Shown: positions 44,929-55,401 of the stretch, one piece after another | Layout: each line of letters opens with the position of its first letter | Position numbering within the stretch: position 1 is the first letter of the stretch | From: Buxus sempervirens | Lineage: Eukaryota; Streptophyta; Magnoliopsida; Buxales; Buxaceae | Assembly (NCBI GenBank): GCA_947561395.2 | Contig: OX387189.1 | Span: 19,654,329 to 19,718,328, forward strand | Direction: 5' to 3' | DNA: 64,000 nucleotides | Notes under the pieces: model-generated | The model's database searches: none | What the model was told of the DNA's origin: nothing | What the model saw: the letters and a program-made list of their open reading frames with translations, nothing else | Position numbers and translations under genes: made by a program

Positions 44929-45416
44929 CATGGTCTAGTTAAAGTCTAATCCTTCTAATTTAATTCCTACTTTTTCTCCACCTTCTATTTTTCTACTTAA
45001 CAATCCTAATTAAGTTTCTTATTATCTAAACTCCTATTTATAACCTATTTTCGTGCAAAATATTTAATTAAACATTATTATCACCTAAAACCTTATTTTC
45101 TTCAAATTAAGACGTGAAATCTCCTAATTACCCTTTTTCCCACTTTTAGGCTTTTATTAATTTCTAACTTGTCAAAATAATTTATTTTCTTCTATTTTCT
45201 GATTCTAATTATTATTTTATGATCTATTTACTAATTACCTTTTTTTGAAAATTACCAAAATACCCTTTTTTCTTTTAGGCTAATTTCATTAAAATTCTTT
45301 CTTTATTTTCAACTTATAACTTGTTTGAATTACTTACCCTCTAAATCTTCACTTAACTCATATTTTCTTTTATTTATTATTTATTTATTTATTAGGTGAA
45401 AATTCGGGGTTTTACA
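44929..45416 (+). other. End of the interrupted TGTAACGCCCCG LTR
   Basis: AT-rich 3' part of the solo LTR from 20630, ending GAAAATTCGGGGTTTTACA. It has T-rich and TTTATTTA runs (45361-45395). No gene is seen. Confidence 0.7.
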
Positions 45417-45704
45417 GGTACCTTAGGTAAATCAAGGGGGTACTTTAGGTAAAACAAGGGGGTATCTTAGGCTAACACATGGGGGTACCTTAGGTAAATC
45501 AGAGGGGTACCTTAGGCAAACATAGGGGGTACCTTAGGTAAATCAGAGGGGTACCTTAGGAAAACATAGGGGGTACCTTAGGAATATAAGTGGGGTACCT
45601 TAGGCAATACCAGGGGGTACCTTAGGTAATACAAGTGGGTACCTTAGGTATACAAGTAGGGCACCTTAGGCAATACAAGTGAGGTACCTTAGGCAATACA
45701 AGGG
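45417..45704 (+). repeat. GGTACC minisatellite, second part
   Basis: Continues the array of the solo LTR at 17246 after the nested insertion, with about 14 units. It is cut at AAGGG (45700-45704) by the next LTR. Confidence 0.85.
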
Positions 45705-46297
45705 TGTAACGCCCCGGATCCGTGTTGTTCATTAAAGATATAACACGTCTCACGGAGGTTAGGCAAGGATCGTTAATCAATTTATGATCGCTGGATAATC
45801 ATACATCTATAACCTAACAGAGTGCACATTTCCATTTATGCAAAATTGTAACATTTAAACTGAACTGAAATCATATGGTTCATCCCCAATTACTTTAATA
45901 CATCTCAATTAATTCAAGTTCTCAAATTCGGAACAGATAACCTACAAGTCTAAGGAAGGTAATAGTAGTCTTCCTCCCTATATGCCTCAGCAGGATCTAC
46001 CCCAGTATTCGCCTCACCACGAGTATCTGAAAAAAATAGAACAACAACATAGTGAGATACGAATATCTCAGCGAGTAGCACATGCATGCAGAAATAATTG
46101 AATCACATTTTAAAACTATGCATCGACAACACTACAATACGTTTAAACAGCCAACATCAATTTCCCAAGTTCAAATCAAACAAATCACATCTCAGTTAAG
46201 TACAATAACACATCGATTGGTCAATGTCATGACTATCGTTTGGTTGATAAATTAAACATGCCAAGTAGACACTCCACACCTCCATGTACACAGTTCC

Positions 46298-46420
46298 GGC
46301 CTACTCAGGGTTTCGGATACTCTGAAATGACGGCCTACTCAGGGTTTCGTCATCCAATGCAGGCCTACTCCCCGGGTTTCTGCATTGACAACCAGGCCTA
46401 CTCAGGGTTTCTGGCTGCTC
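46298..46420 (+). repeat. Tandem word cassette 1, GGCCTACTCAGGGTTTC
   Basis: Four copies of (C/A)GGCCTACTCAGGGTTTC spaced 25-40 bp, one altered to GGCCTACTCCCCGGGTTTC. The position is about 0.6 kb from the LTR start. Confidence 0.8.
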
Positions 46421-47028
46421 TACACCGGTCGTGGCAACACACAAGGCCATGCAATTCCAACAACCAACAATAACATCACATTACTAAGCTTAAACATCTG
46501 GATCCAGGACAAGCTAGACCAAAACAGTAAACATCGTATAATCTCGATTTCAATATCAAAACAAACCATTCATTTCCACATCATGTAATTTCTCATCACA
46601 ATTCATCACCTGTCCCTCTGGACCACGCAGTACCCCAAGTACATTCAGTACTTTCTCATTTCCATAACACAAGTCATATGAAAGTAAAACTCAATCCATT
46701 CATACCAAAGAAAACCATTCAATGCGTATAAAGTTTCCAACAAGTGAAACCAGAAATACAAGAACTTCTCAATCAAAACAGTGTATAGAACAAGGAAAAG
46801 TAACTGGTAACTCTTACTAGTTCGGTGTCCGGCACAATACTCATAAGTAACCTAAACCCAACTTGAAACTCATAAGATGTTCACAAAATTTTCCTCTATT
46901 AATTTCATAGGCAAAATGGTTTCCCAGGTTCCTAACCAAGTGAATAGTGAAGTGGTTTAACCCCTAAGAAGTGCAAATACTCTTGGTCAAGTCAGAAATT
47001 CCATTTCGGTAAGCAAAATAGGTCTGCC

Positions 47029-47285
47029 GCTCACCTATCGAGGTGGGTGTGAGGTGAGCGCCGGTCGGCGGTGAAGAAAACGGGCAAAATCGACCTGCCG
47101 CTCACCCGACACTAGGTGAGCGCGAGATGGGCGTGAGATAGGCGTGAGGTGGGCGCGAGATCGGCGCCTTGTTTTCTACTTCGCGCGAGATGAGCGCGAG
47201 GTCGGCGCGTGATCGGCGGTAGGTCATTTTTAACAGGGCGCCTACCTCCGAGGTGAACGCCGGTGAGCGCGAGGTGAGCGGATAC
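47029..47285 (+). repeat. Clustered GC-rich words (cassette 2)
   Basis: Many variants of GGTGAGCGCGAG, GGTGGGCGCGAG and GGTCGGCGC follow one another, with their inverse CGCTCACC. Position is about 1.3-1.6 kb from the LTR start. Confidence 0.8.
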
Positions 47286-48169
47286 CCCCTGTAGTTTTCA
47301 TTTCTCTGTTATTTTGAGATCTACATGACTGGCCGGTTTGTGAAGGTCTGTAACTACTCCAGTACACTCCTAATACTCCCAGAAGACTTCCCAACCATAT
47401 TTGAAATTAATCTAAACACTTTCATTTTTCAATTAAAACTTCAATCCGGAGACTCTGTTCATGCAACTTTCCGAAAAACCAGAAAAACAGAAAACATCAT
47501 ACTATCACTAAATATTCAAACCATGCATCAGAATAAGCTCGAGAAAACCCAAAACACAAAACCCAGTTATAAAACAGTGCTACTCACCTGTGCTTATTCC
47601 CGAATGATAAAACCCCGGCCGATCACTTCTCGGCCACGCGCGCGAATGAAAAACCTATTGAACTAAACTTCTCGAGCAGAGGGAAATAACCCAAGGAAAT
47701 TCAGCTCCGAACTTCTTCTTCCAGCACTTGCGATAGATGGTTCTTCACGAACGAAAGCCCTAGTCGCCCTCCAGCCGAAATCGCCAATTCTCCTTATGTC
47801 AAGAGTTAACGAAAATATTGCCGAAATTATGCTAAGCGCATTCTCATAAACCCGAACCCTACTTTCCATTTTTGTCCACTTACTTGTTACATGCTCGCTC
47901 GAATACTCTCCCATTTCTTTGATCCTATGCATGCTCGCCTACGGAAGACACTACCTGTTCAGCATCTATTCGCGTTAAAATCACATAACTACACCTTAAT
48001 AATACCAATGATAATACTACGATTTTTCGGAAAAATGGCTATATAACGCCTGTACATATGAGCATGGGCTAAGCCCTCAAACCACAAAATAACCTGATAA
48101 ACACAGTTTATACATCAGAATAAATAACTAAATAAATAAATAAATACTCACAAAATTCAGGGTCTTACA

Positions 48170-48400
48170 AAGGGGGTATCTTAGGTATTCAAGTGGGGTA
48201 CCTTAGGTATTCAAGAGGGGGGGGGGGGTACCTTAGGTATACAAAGGGGGTACCTTAGGTAGTACTTGGGTGGTACCTTGGGTAATACTTGTGTGTACTT
48301 TGGGTATACTTAGGAGAAACTTTAGGTATACTTGAGAGGTACCTTGGGTACACTTAGGTGATTACTTTTTGTAATCTTATGGGGTACTTTAGGTACACTT
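48170..48400 (+). repeat. GGTACC minisatellite, last part
   Basis: Final units of the array of the 17246-48654 LTR, including a poly-G run near 48217-48227. It is followed by the conserved LTR end (48401-48654). Confidence 0.85.
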
Positions 48401-48654
48401 AACTCTAATTTTTCAGAATTTGATTTCCAATCCACTAGCACTAATTAGAGAGTACCATAGCCAATTAAAATCTAATATAACCTAAAGCTTTCTTTAATAG
48501 AACCTTCAACATACTTCAATTTGTTTTCCCTAAATCCTTAAGTATAATTCACCTCTACCTCATCTTCATAACACAAGTACTTAATTAGTTTAATAATCCC
48601 ACTTTAGATAATTAAGCTTAATAATTAAGGTATAATCCGGGACGGGGTTTTACA

Positions 48655-50475
48655 CAAACCCCCTTGAAACACCAAGGTACCCCCACTTAACACTAAGGTA
48701 TCCCCACTTAATACCAAAGTACCCCTTCAAATAACACTAAGGTACCCCCTGGTATGCCTTAGGTACACCTTAGGGTTTTAGTTGAATAAAAGCCTTGTTT
48801 AGGGGCAGATTTGAAAGACCAAAATTTGGGCATATAAAAGGATGCCCTAATTTCAATTCTAAGTATTTTTGAGAACACTCCCTCTTGTCTTGTACGTATA
48901 TAACAAGAGAATGAGTTGTGGGAGCTTGCTTCAAAACTTCAAAAGAAGGAGAAGAAGAGGAGAGATTAAAGAGAAGTTTGCTTCTCCATTAACAAGTAAG
49001 TAGCAAACTTTTCAAAATAAAATGAATTTATCGGATTTTCATACTTCTCTCTGTTAGGGTTTGATTAAACTGGAAAATCTCTTGCATGTTGGGTTTTGTC
49101 TCTAAAATTCGTAGGGTTTGGTTTATCTAATTATATTGGTTAGTTTTCTATTGATTTGCTATGGATTTTGCAACCTCTACTGTTTATATTTAAGATTAGG
49201 GTTTGAGTTGGATATCTTGAATGATGTTCTATAGGTTGGGTTTATGTTCATGAGGATTTGGGATGGATCCCTGTGTTGGGAGGTGTTCTTGAGCATGTTG
49301 GGATGTTTTAGAATCATCCCATTTGGTATTAGAGAGGTTGGATGTGGTTTGTATAGGTTTGGTGTTAGAAAATAGCCAAAATTTTGTAAGAACCCGAGCC
49401 AGCGATTAATCCTGAGCCAAAACCCCCCAAAAACTAGTTTCTGTTAAGGTCAAGATTAGTCTCGCGAACGTTAACGCGTGAACGTTGAACTGAACACGCG
49501 CATGTTGGCCCTTATTTTCACCTTAACACGCGAACCCTAGCTTTAACGCCCGAACGTCCAATCTAATCGCCCCTGGGCGATTAATCCAAGAGTTAATCGT
49601 GGACCCTGTTTTGACAGTTTTCCATCATTTTCTTCTCCAACCCTTTCCCAAACAACGCAAGCCTCTTGTACAGCACCCTTATTACATGGAAGACATTTAA
49701 GTAAATGTTCTGTGTATTTATTGTTCCATTTACTTAAGTCTTTACATGTAAATAAGGTTTTACCCCCCATTTGGAACCAATTAAAATACTCCCAAGGCCT
49801 AATTCCCAACCAATAAAAAGTCAACTTTTCAGTTCATGTCTAAATTTCCAGTTTTCCCGATTTTTATCAAAAATCCCGTTTTGGGTTTGATACCCAGATG
49901 AATGATTCAGAAGCCCATAAAATTTTAAAAGATTTGTTTACCCTTCAATAGACTACAACCCAAATTTGAGCCAGAAATTCCTTGTAGATTGGTCTAGAAA
50001 AATTATATACCCAAAAGTCAACGTTTTTAACCAGACTTAGAATATTTTTGAGGTCTGAAACTTTTTATCTCGGAATCCATTGATTCTTGGCATGGTGTCC
50101 TTATTGGGGATCCTAAGACTATCCCACTTCTCAAATACGTAATTCGTGGACTTTATGGGGTATGTATTCTATGTGAATTGGCTTTGGATGTGAAGTGCTT
50201 AATGGTTATTTCTTAAGCATTGTGAATATTAATTGATATTGGTAAAGATATGATGAATTCTCTTATGTGAGATGACCAGGCGCATGGCCTAGGGAATAAC
50301 AGTGGACGAGTAGTCCCACTTGGCATTCAACAGTGTACGAGTAGTCCCACTTGGCATTTAATAGTGGACGAGTAGTCCCACTTGACACTTGGTTGTGCAT
50401 TGAGTACTATATCTTGGTTTGTGGAATGTGACATTGGTTCTAGTAACTGATGGGAAAGGTTTGTTCTACATTGTG
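48655..50475 (-). mobile_element. Minus-strand LTR, right part
   Basis: The continuation of the LTR from 16208-17245 after the CAAAC insertion site. It shows in inverse order the rest of the minisatellite (48660-48775), the TACGTATATAACAAGAGA leader-like stretch, the TTAACGCGTGAACGTT words (49430-49620) and the GTGGACGAGTAGTCCCAC word cassette (50300-50390). It stops about 0.7 kb short of the LTR start because another LTR inserted at 50476. Confidence 0.8.
50300..50390 (-). repeat. Word cassette 1 of minus LTR
   Basis: Three copies of CAGTGGACGAGTAGTCCCAC, the inverse of the word at 4296-4425. Confidence 0.75.
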
Positions 50476-50748
50476 TGTGCGCGCGTCGGGAACGCCGCAC
50501 TGCGGGGCGCATGGATTCATGCGTGCCTCCGGATGGGTAAAATGGGAAGGTTGGAGTCGCCACTGCTGCTTGAGATTCTAAGTAAGGTCTCGGTTACGGT
50601 CCGGGGAAGTCCATAGAATCCCTGGTCCGCCCCATCGGCTGACGGGTCCCGTAGGTTTTTTGGTTTGAGTCAACTCAGACTTCACTCACCCGATTCCTAA
50701 TCTAGCATGTAATTAGGTTAAGTCTGATGGGACCACCTGAGTGATGTG
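50476..50748 (-). mobile_element. Tail of an Ogre-type LTR, minus strand, interrupted
   Basis: Plus-strand TGTGCGCGCGTCGGG is the reverse complement of an LTR end CGCGCACA. The tail continues with GGTTGGAGTCGCCACTGC and GGTCCGCCCCATCGGCTGAC, as in 176-560. The rest lies beyond the nested LTR at 50749 and so outside the window. Confidence 0.7.
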
Positions 50749-51369
50749 TGTCAGCACCTCATTTTTGCACCCCCGGAAATGCTGAAAATAAAAACCTTAG
50801 CTGAAAAGTCAAACCTTGAGGGGGCGAAAATTGACTTTTTGATCAAGTGACAATTGACCACCTTGCTTTATCTCATTAGATAGAGAATCCCGACGTGGTT
50901 CCAACGCAACTGAGTTTGCTGGAATCGGAGTCTGGATGAAGGATTTATGAGCCGGTCAAACTTGAGGGGGAAGTAGAAATTGACTCTCTGCTAAATCCCG
51001 AATCAACTGACTAACCCTATTCCAATGGATAGAGGGCTCCGACACGGTTCTAATGCAACTGAGTTTGCTTGAATCGGAGCCCGAATGAAGAAGATATGAG
51101 CAGTTGAAGTTCTAGGGCAGCAATGCCGGAGACTGCACACGTGGCAAAAGGCTACACACGTGGCAGGCAGCAGAGGAAAATCTGTAATTATCCAATTCAA
51201 TAACAATATCTCAAGGGTGAATCTGCAAGTATCCAAAAGAATCAGGAGAGAATCTATAAATATCAAAAGTTGAGAAAATATCATAGGGACCAAATCTCAA
51301 AGTATCCAAAAGTATTAGGAAAATCTGCAAATATGAAGATTTGCTACCTCTCTCTCATGATTAGTGTTC

Positions 51370-51407
51370 CCCATGTGCATCCCCATGCATCATGCATGCA
51401 AACACCT

Positions 51408-51438
<31 letters not shown>

Positions 51439-51660
51439 ATGAGTATCCATGCATGCATCATGCATACACCTCTCTCTTTCTCTCTTCCCCCCAATGATCA
51501 CCCATGCATGCATCTCTCTCTCTCCCTCTCATGATTGATGTTTCCCATGGGCATGCATGTGCATCATCCATGCATGCAACACCTCATGCATCTCTCCCTC
51601 TCTCGCTCTCTCCTCCAAACACCTTTTCCCCATGCATGCATCATATGCATTGACCAATGC
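51370..51660. repeat. CATGCATGCA words and CT tracts upstream of TATA
   Basis: Palindromic TGCATGCA words occur at least five times, interleaved with (CT)n runs. They occupy the position where related LTRs have hairpins, ending about 15 bp before the TATA box. Confidence 0.8.
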
Positions 51661-51672
51661 ATCATCCACCCA

Positions 51673-51679
51673 TATATAA
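51673..51679 (+). promoter_or_regulatory. TATA box of LTR at 50749
   Basis: TATATAA in CACCCATATATAACCCCCC, followed by a pyrimidine-rich leader. Confidence 0.55.
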
Positions 51680-52030
51680 CCCCCCATGGAACCATATGGA
51701 TGGGGGGTTTTAGCTCATTTTTTGTCTCTCCATTTTCTTCTCTAAGCTCTCTCCCACTCTCTTGAACCTCTTCTCCCAAGCTTACTTGTTGCTGCCCCCC
51801 TTTAGTGCTCCACTTTCCCATCTCCATCCGACCCCCTTTCCTATTCCATTTTCTCCTTTTCTAAACACCAATCCCTACACTAACCTCACCCCATCATCTC
51901 CTCACTCTTCTCTCCTTCATTGCAAACCCCAAAGGAGCCCTTGAAGTTGCCATTGAATCAAGGGAGGTGCTACTCAAGTGTAGTTTCGATCCAAAAGGAG
52001 GTGAAGCACATCTTAAACACATCCATAATC

Positions 52031-52042
52031 CCAAGGTGAGTT
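52031..52042 (+). other. Putative 5' splice site in LTR leader
   Basis: CCAAG|GTGAGTTC (intron from 52036), 363 bp after the TATA box, matches consensus well. Confidence 0.5.
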
Positions 52043-53057
52043 CTTTGTATTACGTTATTTCACATATATGAGTATGATGTGATTTGGAGCACATAAAATT
52101 TTATGTGCATTCTGTGTTTGCTGCTGGGGATTGTGTTCCTACTTTCTTCTCCATTTTCTTCACTTTTTCCACACCACCACAAGGGTGCAATTCTCCCAAG
52201 TTAAGGTGAGTATTCCGGGTGGATCGAAGGGTGGAAGGGATTTCTTTAGGCTTAGTTTTAAAGCATTATAAGGTTTCTGTTTTTACTCTCATGATCTTGT
52301 TGTTTGCTCCTCCATTTATTAGGGGAGTGTGTTCCCCTTATACCTCTTCTCATGTATCCCACATGTAACCCCCCTATCCCTTTCTTTAGATACTCTTTTA
52401 GCTAGATGTGTGGTTTGGATTCATAGGTTTATAATACAAGTGATGTGTGATACATGTTTTTTTATCCAGTCATATATGATTATAGTTAGGTATGCATGCA
52501 ATCTTACCCTCATGGCTAGGTGTTTAAAGCATGTGTATGAATGAAGCATTGTGTTAGTATATGGCAAGTTTGATAAGCATGTTTATTTTACTATTTCATG
52601 TGGGTATTTATATCTTCGATGAGTTGGGGTGTAGTTGGTTAACATTTTTTTTGACTTATAATCCTATCTTTGCATGCATAGAAGTGTCTTTTAGTTCCTA
52701 AACACATAAAGCACACACCACACATTTTTATGATGCAAGATACTCTTTGAGTCCATTAGATGATCCTTATGTGGATTTATTCATGTGTGGAGATTGCTGA
52801 AGTTTTTAGAGTGAGAAGAAACCAAATCAAGGACACTTAAGTCCCTGCTTAGTTGCTGGTTTTAGCCCAAATGAGGGAGAAGATGGATCTTCATCCATCT
52901 CCCTTGGCCTTGATTTCAAAACCCTTAAAAGGAGTCCCGTTTGATTCCATTTGAACCACTGTGGGCCCACACAGGGGCCCACACAACCATTGAAGCACCC
53001 CAAGAGACCCAGAAACCTAATCCCATTGCAAAAGTCCCAAAAACCCTCTCTAGGTGC

Positions 53058-53200
53058 TGATCCGACAACTCAGGTTGGATCAGCAAAACCCTGCTTGTAG
53101 CCGACCTTTTTGGTTGGCTACACATGTTTCCCAATGTAGCCGACACTTTAGGTCGGCTACAAGCATGTTTGTGTGTAGCCGACCAGCAAGGCCGGCTACA
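53058..53200. repeat. Hairpin array, downstream block
   Basis: Hairpins at 53058-53082 (25 bp), 53096-53122, 53135-53161 and 53174-53200 (27 bp each). Arms are TGTAGCCGAC against GT(T/C)GGCTACA, with 7-nt loops. The layout equals that of 1188-1330 and 43726-43868. Confidence 0.88.
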
Positions 53201-54254
53201 CTGCAGTAAGTGCCAGATTTAACCTTTCTTGATTGTTCATCATTTTAGTGCCAATTTTAGCTGAACTGAGCAGGCCAATAGGGTTTCTGGGTCATCCGGA
53301 AACCCAACATGGGACATGGACCACCGGTCCAACCTGAGGCACTTGTGGGCCTTCCAACGGGGCTCACCAAGCCCGACCAATTCACATTGCTTTAAATCAA
53401 CAAATCTAATCAATCAAGTGGGCCAAACCCATTGAGGCCCACCAAAGCCCAATTTTGAACCATGCTGGATTAAAGTTAGGATTGGTTTGGCCGAGACCAT
53501 GGGCAGGGCCTGTCGGGCCCACTAAGCCCACTAAACCAAACAAGGTTAGGGTTTCCAAACCCTAACTCAGGAAGTCTTGGGCTTTCAAGGCCAAGCCCAG
53601 ATAAAGGGCCCCAAGCCCAAAGCTTGGCCCACCATGGAGAAGATTAATCAAGATAAATTAAATCACTTGACCCCCAATCGTGTGGCCCGCTCAAGGGCCC
53701 ACAAAGCAATCCCGGCCCACTTGGCATGAAAATCATCTAAAGTCCCAACTTAAAACTTCAAATAAAATCAATTCATTGGACCAAAATCCAGAGGGCCTCT
53801 CAGGATAGACTGAGGCCCACCAAGGAACATGTAGACCACACTTGGCCCACCAAGGGATCCGTGGAACCAACACCACTTGGGCGATCCCGCCAGACTTAAC
53901 CAAACTGAATGCTGGATTAGGAATCGGGTGAATGAGAGGCCAAAGTTGACTCAAACCAGGAAAACCTATGGGACTCGTCATTTGACGGGGTGGACTGGGG
54001 TGTCTACAGACTTCCCCGGACCATAACCGAGAACTTGCTTAGAATCTCTAGCCGCAGACCAAGCCTTAAATAGACAAACATAGACACCCAAGTGTCTGCC
54101 TACACCCCATCAGGCAGTGTGTAAGTGTGAAAACTCACACTCCTTATATGGCAAATGTTTGACAAATTATATCTTCTAATAATCTTCAAGATGTGCAGAA
54201 TCACAATATAAGTTCTGTGAATTTAATAAAGAGGAAGGTAATGCTACCACACAG

Positions 54255-54595
54255 CTACCACGCCGCTGGTAGCTCAAGGAAATGAAAGGTTTTCTAAATA
54301 AAGCATTTCTTGTAAAGGCACTTGCGAGGAACAACGCCACTGCCACTCCGTTGGTAGCGCATAAGTGAAACAGTGTTTTGAAAGTAAAGAACGTGCACTT
54401 GCGTCGTAAGGCGACGCCGACCCGCCGCTGGTAGCGCAGAGCAAGATTGAAGAATCTACAAATCAGCTGTGCACATGCCGCGTTCCCTCCCGCCAGCGCG
54501 CCCTCAACTGAGTCTATTTGGATTTGAGCGGGACTTGAGTTCGCTTCCAGCCGTCTACCCCGATTGCAAGGCGACACCACCAGCGCTCGATGCGA
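54255..54595. repeat. CCGCTGGTAGCG words in copia U3
   Basis: GCCGCTGGTAGC, CCGTTGGTAGCG and GCCGCTGGTAGCG, with the inverse CCAGCGC, lie between 54255 and 54595, upstream of the TATA-like TTTAAATA. The 3' LTR copy has diverged versions and an added GCTAGCAGCGTGCTGGCAGC near 63484. Confidence 0.65.
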
Positions 54596-54895
54596 TCTGA
54601 GTTTTCTTCTTTAAATAGACGAGCTGTATTCTTTTTGGAATGACTTTTTTCTTTTGATTAATTTGATTTGGATCTTGAGGTGTTCGAGATTCAATCAATT
54701 CATCTTTAGAGAGTCGGTGATCGAGTGAGGGGGAGATCTGAGAGAGATCTCTTAGAATTGAAGTTGAGGATTCTTCTTCATTTTGGAACTTCACACGATC
54801 GTATGATCTCCTGGATTGATGATCGAGCTTGTTGGATGCATAGGTGGATTCCTATTGCATTGGATCATCTTAGTGGACTCTGAGGTGATTGTTAC

Positions 54896-55033
54896 GATCT
54901 GGATTGATCGTGAATTGCAGCTTGTGGATTCAAGTTGTGTTGTAGTTCGTGGATTCGAGCTGTGGATCTGGATTGATCGTGAATTGCAGCTTGTGGATTC
55001 AAGTTGTGTTGCAGTTCGTGGATTCGAGCTGTG
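54896..55033 (+). repeat. 69-bp tandem duplication in copia LTR
   Basis: GATCTGGATTGATCGTGAAT begins both units, at 54896 and 54965; they differ at about one base. The 3' LTR shows the same duplication up to the window end. Confidence 0.9.
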
Positions 55034-55263
55034 GATTGCTGTTGAGTGAGTTCAATTGTAAAGGTTAAGTGTGTTTTCCTTTGTAATTGACTTTCATTCA
55101 ATAGTGGAGATTCTAAGGGTTAGTCGCCTCATATAGACTCGAGGTTTTTCCTGGATCTGGATTCAGGTTTCTTCGTATAATTTCTGTGTGTATGTTTCCG
55201 CATTGTTAAAATCATAATTGTTGTAGATCGTGGACCTGTAGAGTAGTCTCTTACTCTTTCAAT

Positions 55264-55275
55264 TGGTATCAGAGC
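55264..55275 (+). other. Primer binding site, initiator-Met tRNA
   Basis: TGGTATCAGAGC, 2 bp after the LTR end, is the standard plant copia PBS complementary to initiator methionine tRNA. Confidence 0.95.
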
Positions 55276-55401
55276 GTTTTCACTTTGAATTGTTATACAA
55301 AGTGTGATCTAGATCTATAGCATGGACTTTGGAAAAGAAGGAGTACTGCCTCTAGACCTCCATTATTCGAAGGTAACAATTATTCTTACTGGAAAGCAAG
55401 G

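Larger units (their letters stand above)
20630..45416 (+). mobile_element. Solo LTR, TGTAACGCCCCG family, carrying nested insertions
   Basis: The LTR starts TGTAACGCCCCGAACCCGAG at 20630 and ends TTCGGGGTTTTACA at 45416, flanked by GGTAC at 20625-20629 and 45417-45421. After removing the Ogre-like element (20747-39271) and the solo LTR (41634-44923), each with one duplication copy, about 2962 bp remain. Its own sequence is 20630-20746, 39277-41633 and 44929-45416. It includes a GTAGCAGGTGCATG early stretch (39520) and GC-rich words GGCGATCCTGGGCGATCCT at 40889-40940. There is no internal domain, so it is a solo LTR. Confidence 0.85.
45705..48169 (+). mobile_element. Solo LTR, TGTAACGCCCCGGATCC family
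   Basis: 2465 bp from TGTAACGCCCCGGATCCG to GGGTCTTACA, flanked by AAGGG at 45700-45704 and 48170-48174. It shows a TATCTCAGCGAGTAGCACA early stretch (46066), a word cassette (46298-46420) and a GC-rich word cassette (47029-47285). It is related in layout, though not closely in sequence, to the LTR at 20630. No internal domain is present. Confidence 0.9.
17246..48654 (+). mobile_element. Solo LTR, TGTAGCACCC family, carrying nested insertions
   Basis: It starts TGTAGCACCCTAGATCCGGG at 17246 and ends CGGGGTTTTACA at 48654, flanked by CAAAC at 17241-17245 and 48655-48659. Two nested units (20630-45416 and 45705-48169, each with its own duplication) interrupt its minisatellite. Without them and one copy of each duplication it is about 4147 bp. 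That compares with 3814 bp for its relative at 3511-7324. It sits inside a minus-strand member of the same family. Confidence 0.85.
50749..54119 (+). mobile_element. Ogre/Tat-type LTR TGTCAGCACC, interrupted by copia
   Basis: It starts TGTCAGCACCTCATTTTTGC at 50749 and runs through a TATA box (51673-51679), a donor-like sequence (52036) and a hairpin block (53058-53200) to the conserved tail, where the copia element inserted after CAGGCAGTG. 50744-50748 (ATGTG) is the probable left target-site copy; the right end lies outside the window. Whether it is solo or part of a full element cannot be told. Confidence 0.8.
54120..55261 (+). repeat. 5' LTR of copia element
   Basis: 1142 bp, TGTAAGTGTG to CTTTCA. 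The start contains an inverted repeat, GTGTGA / TCACAC. It carries CGCTGGTAGCG-type words at 54261, 54346 and 54420, a TATA-like TTTAAATA near 54612 and a 69-bp tandem duplication (54896-55033). It matches 63112-64000 with few differences. Confidence 0.93.

Noticed and set aside
54176..54580. 134-codon minus-strand ORF within the copia LTR
   Set aside because: Antisense to the U3 region, not maintained in the 3' LTR copy, and no recognisable domain.
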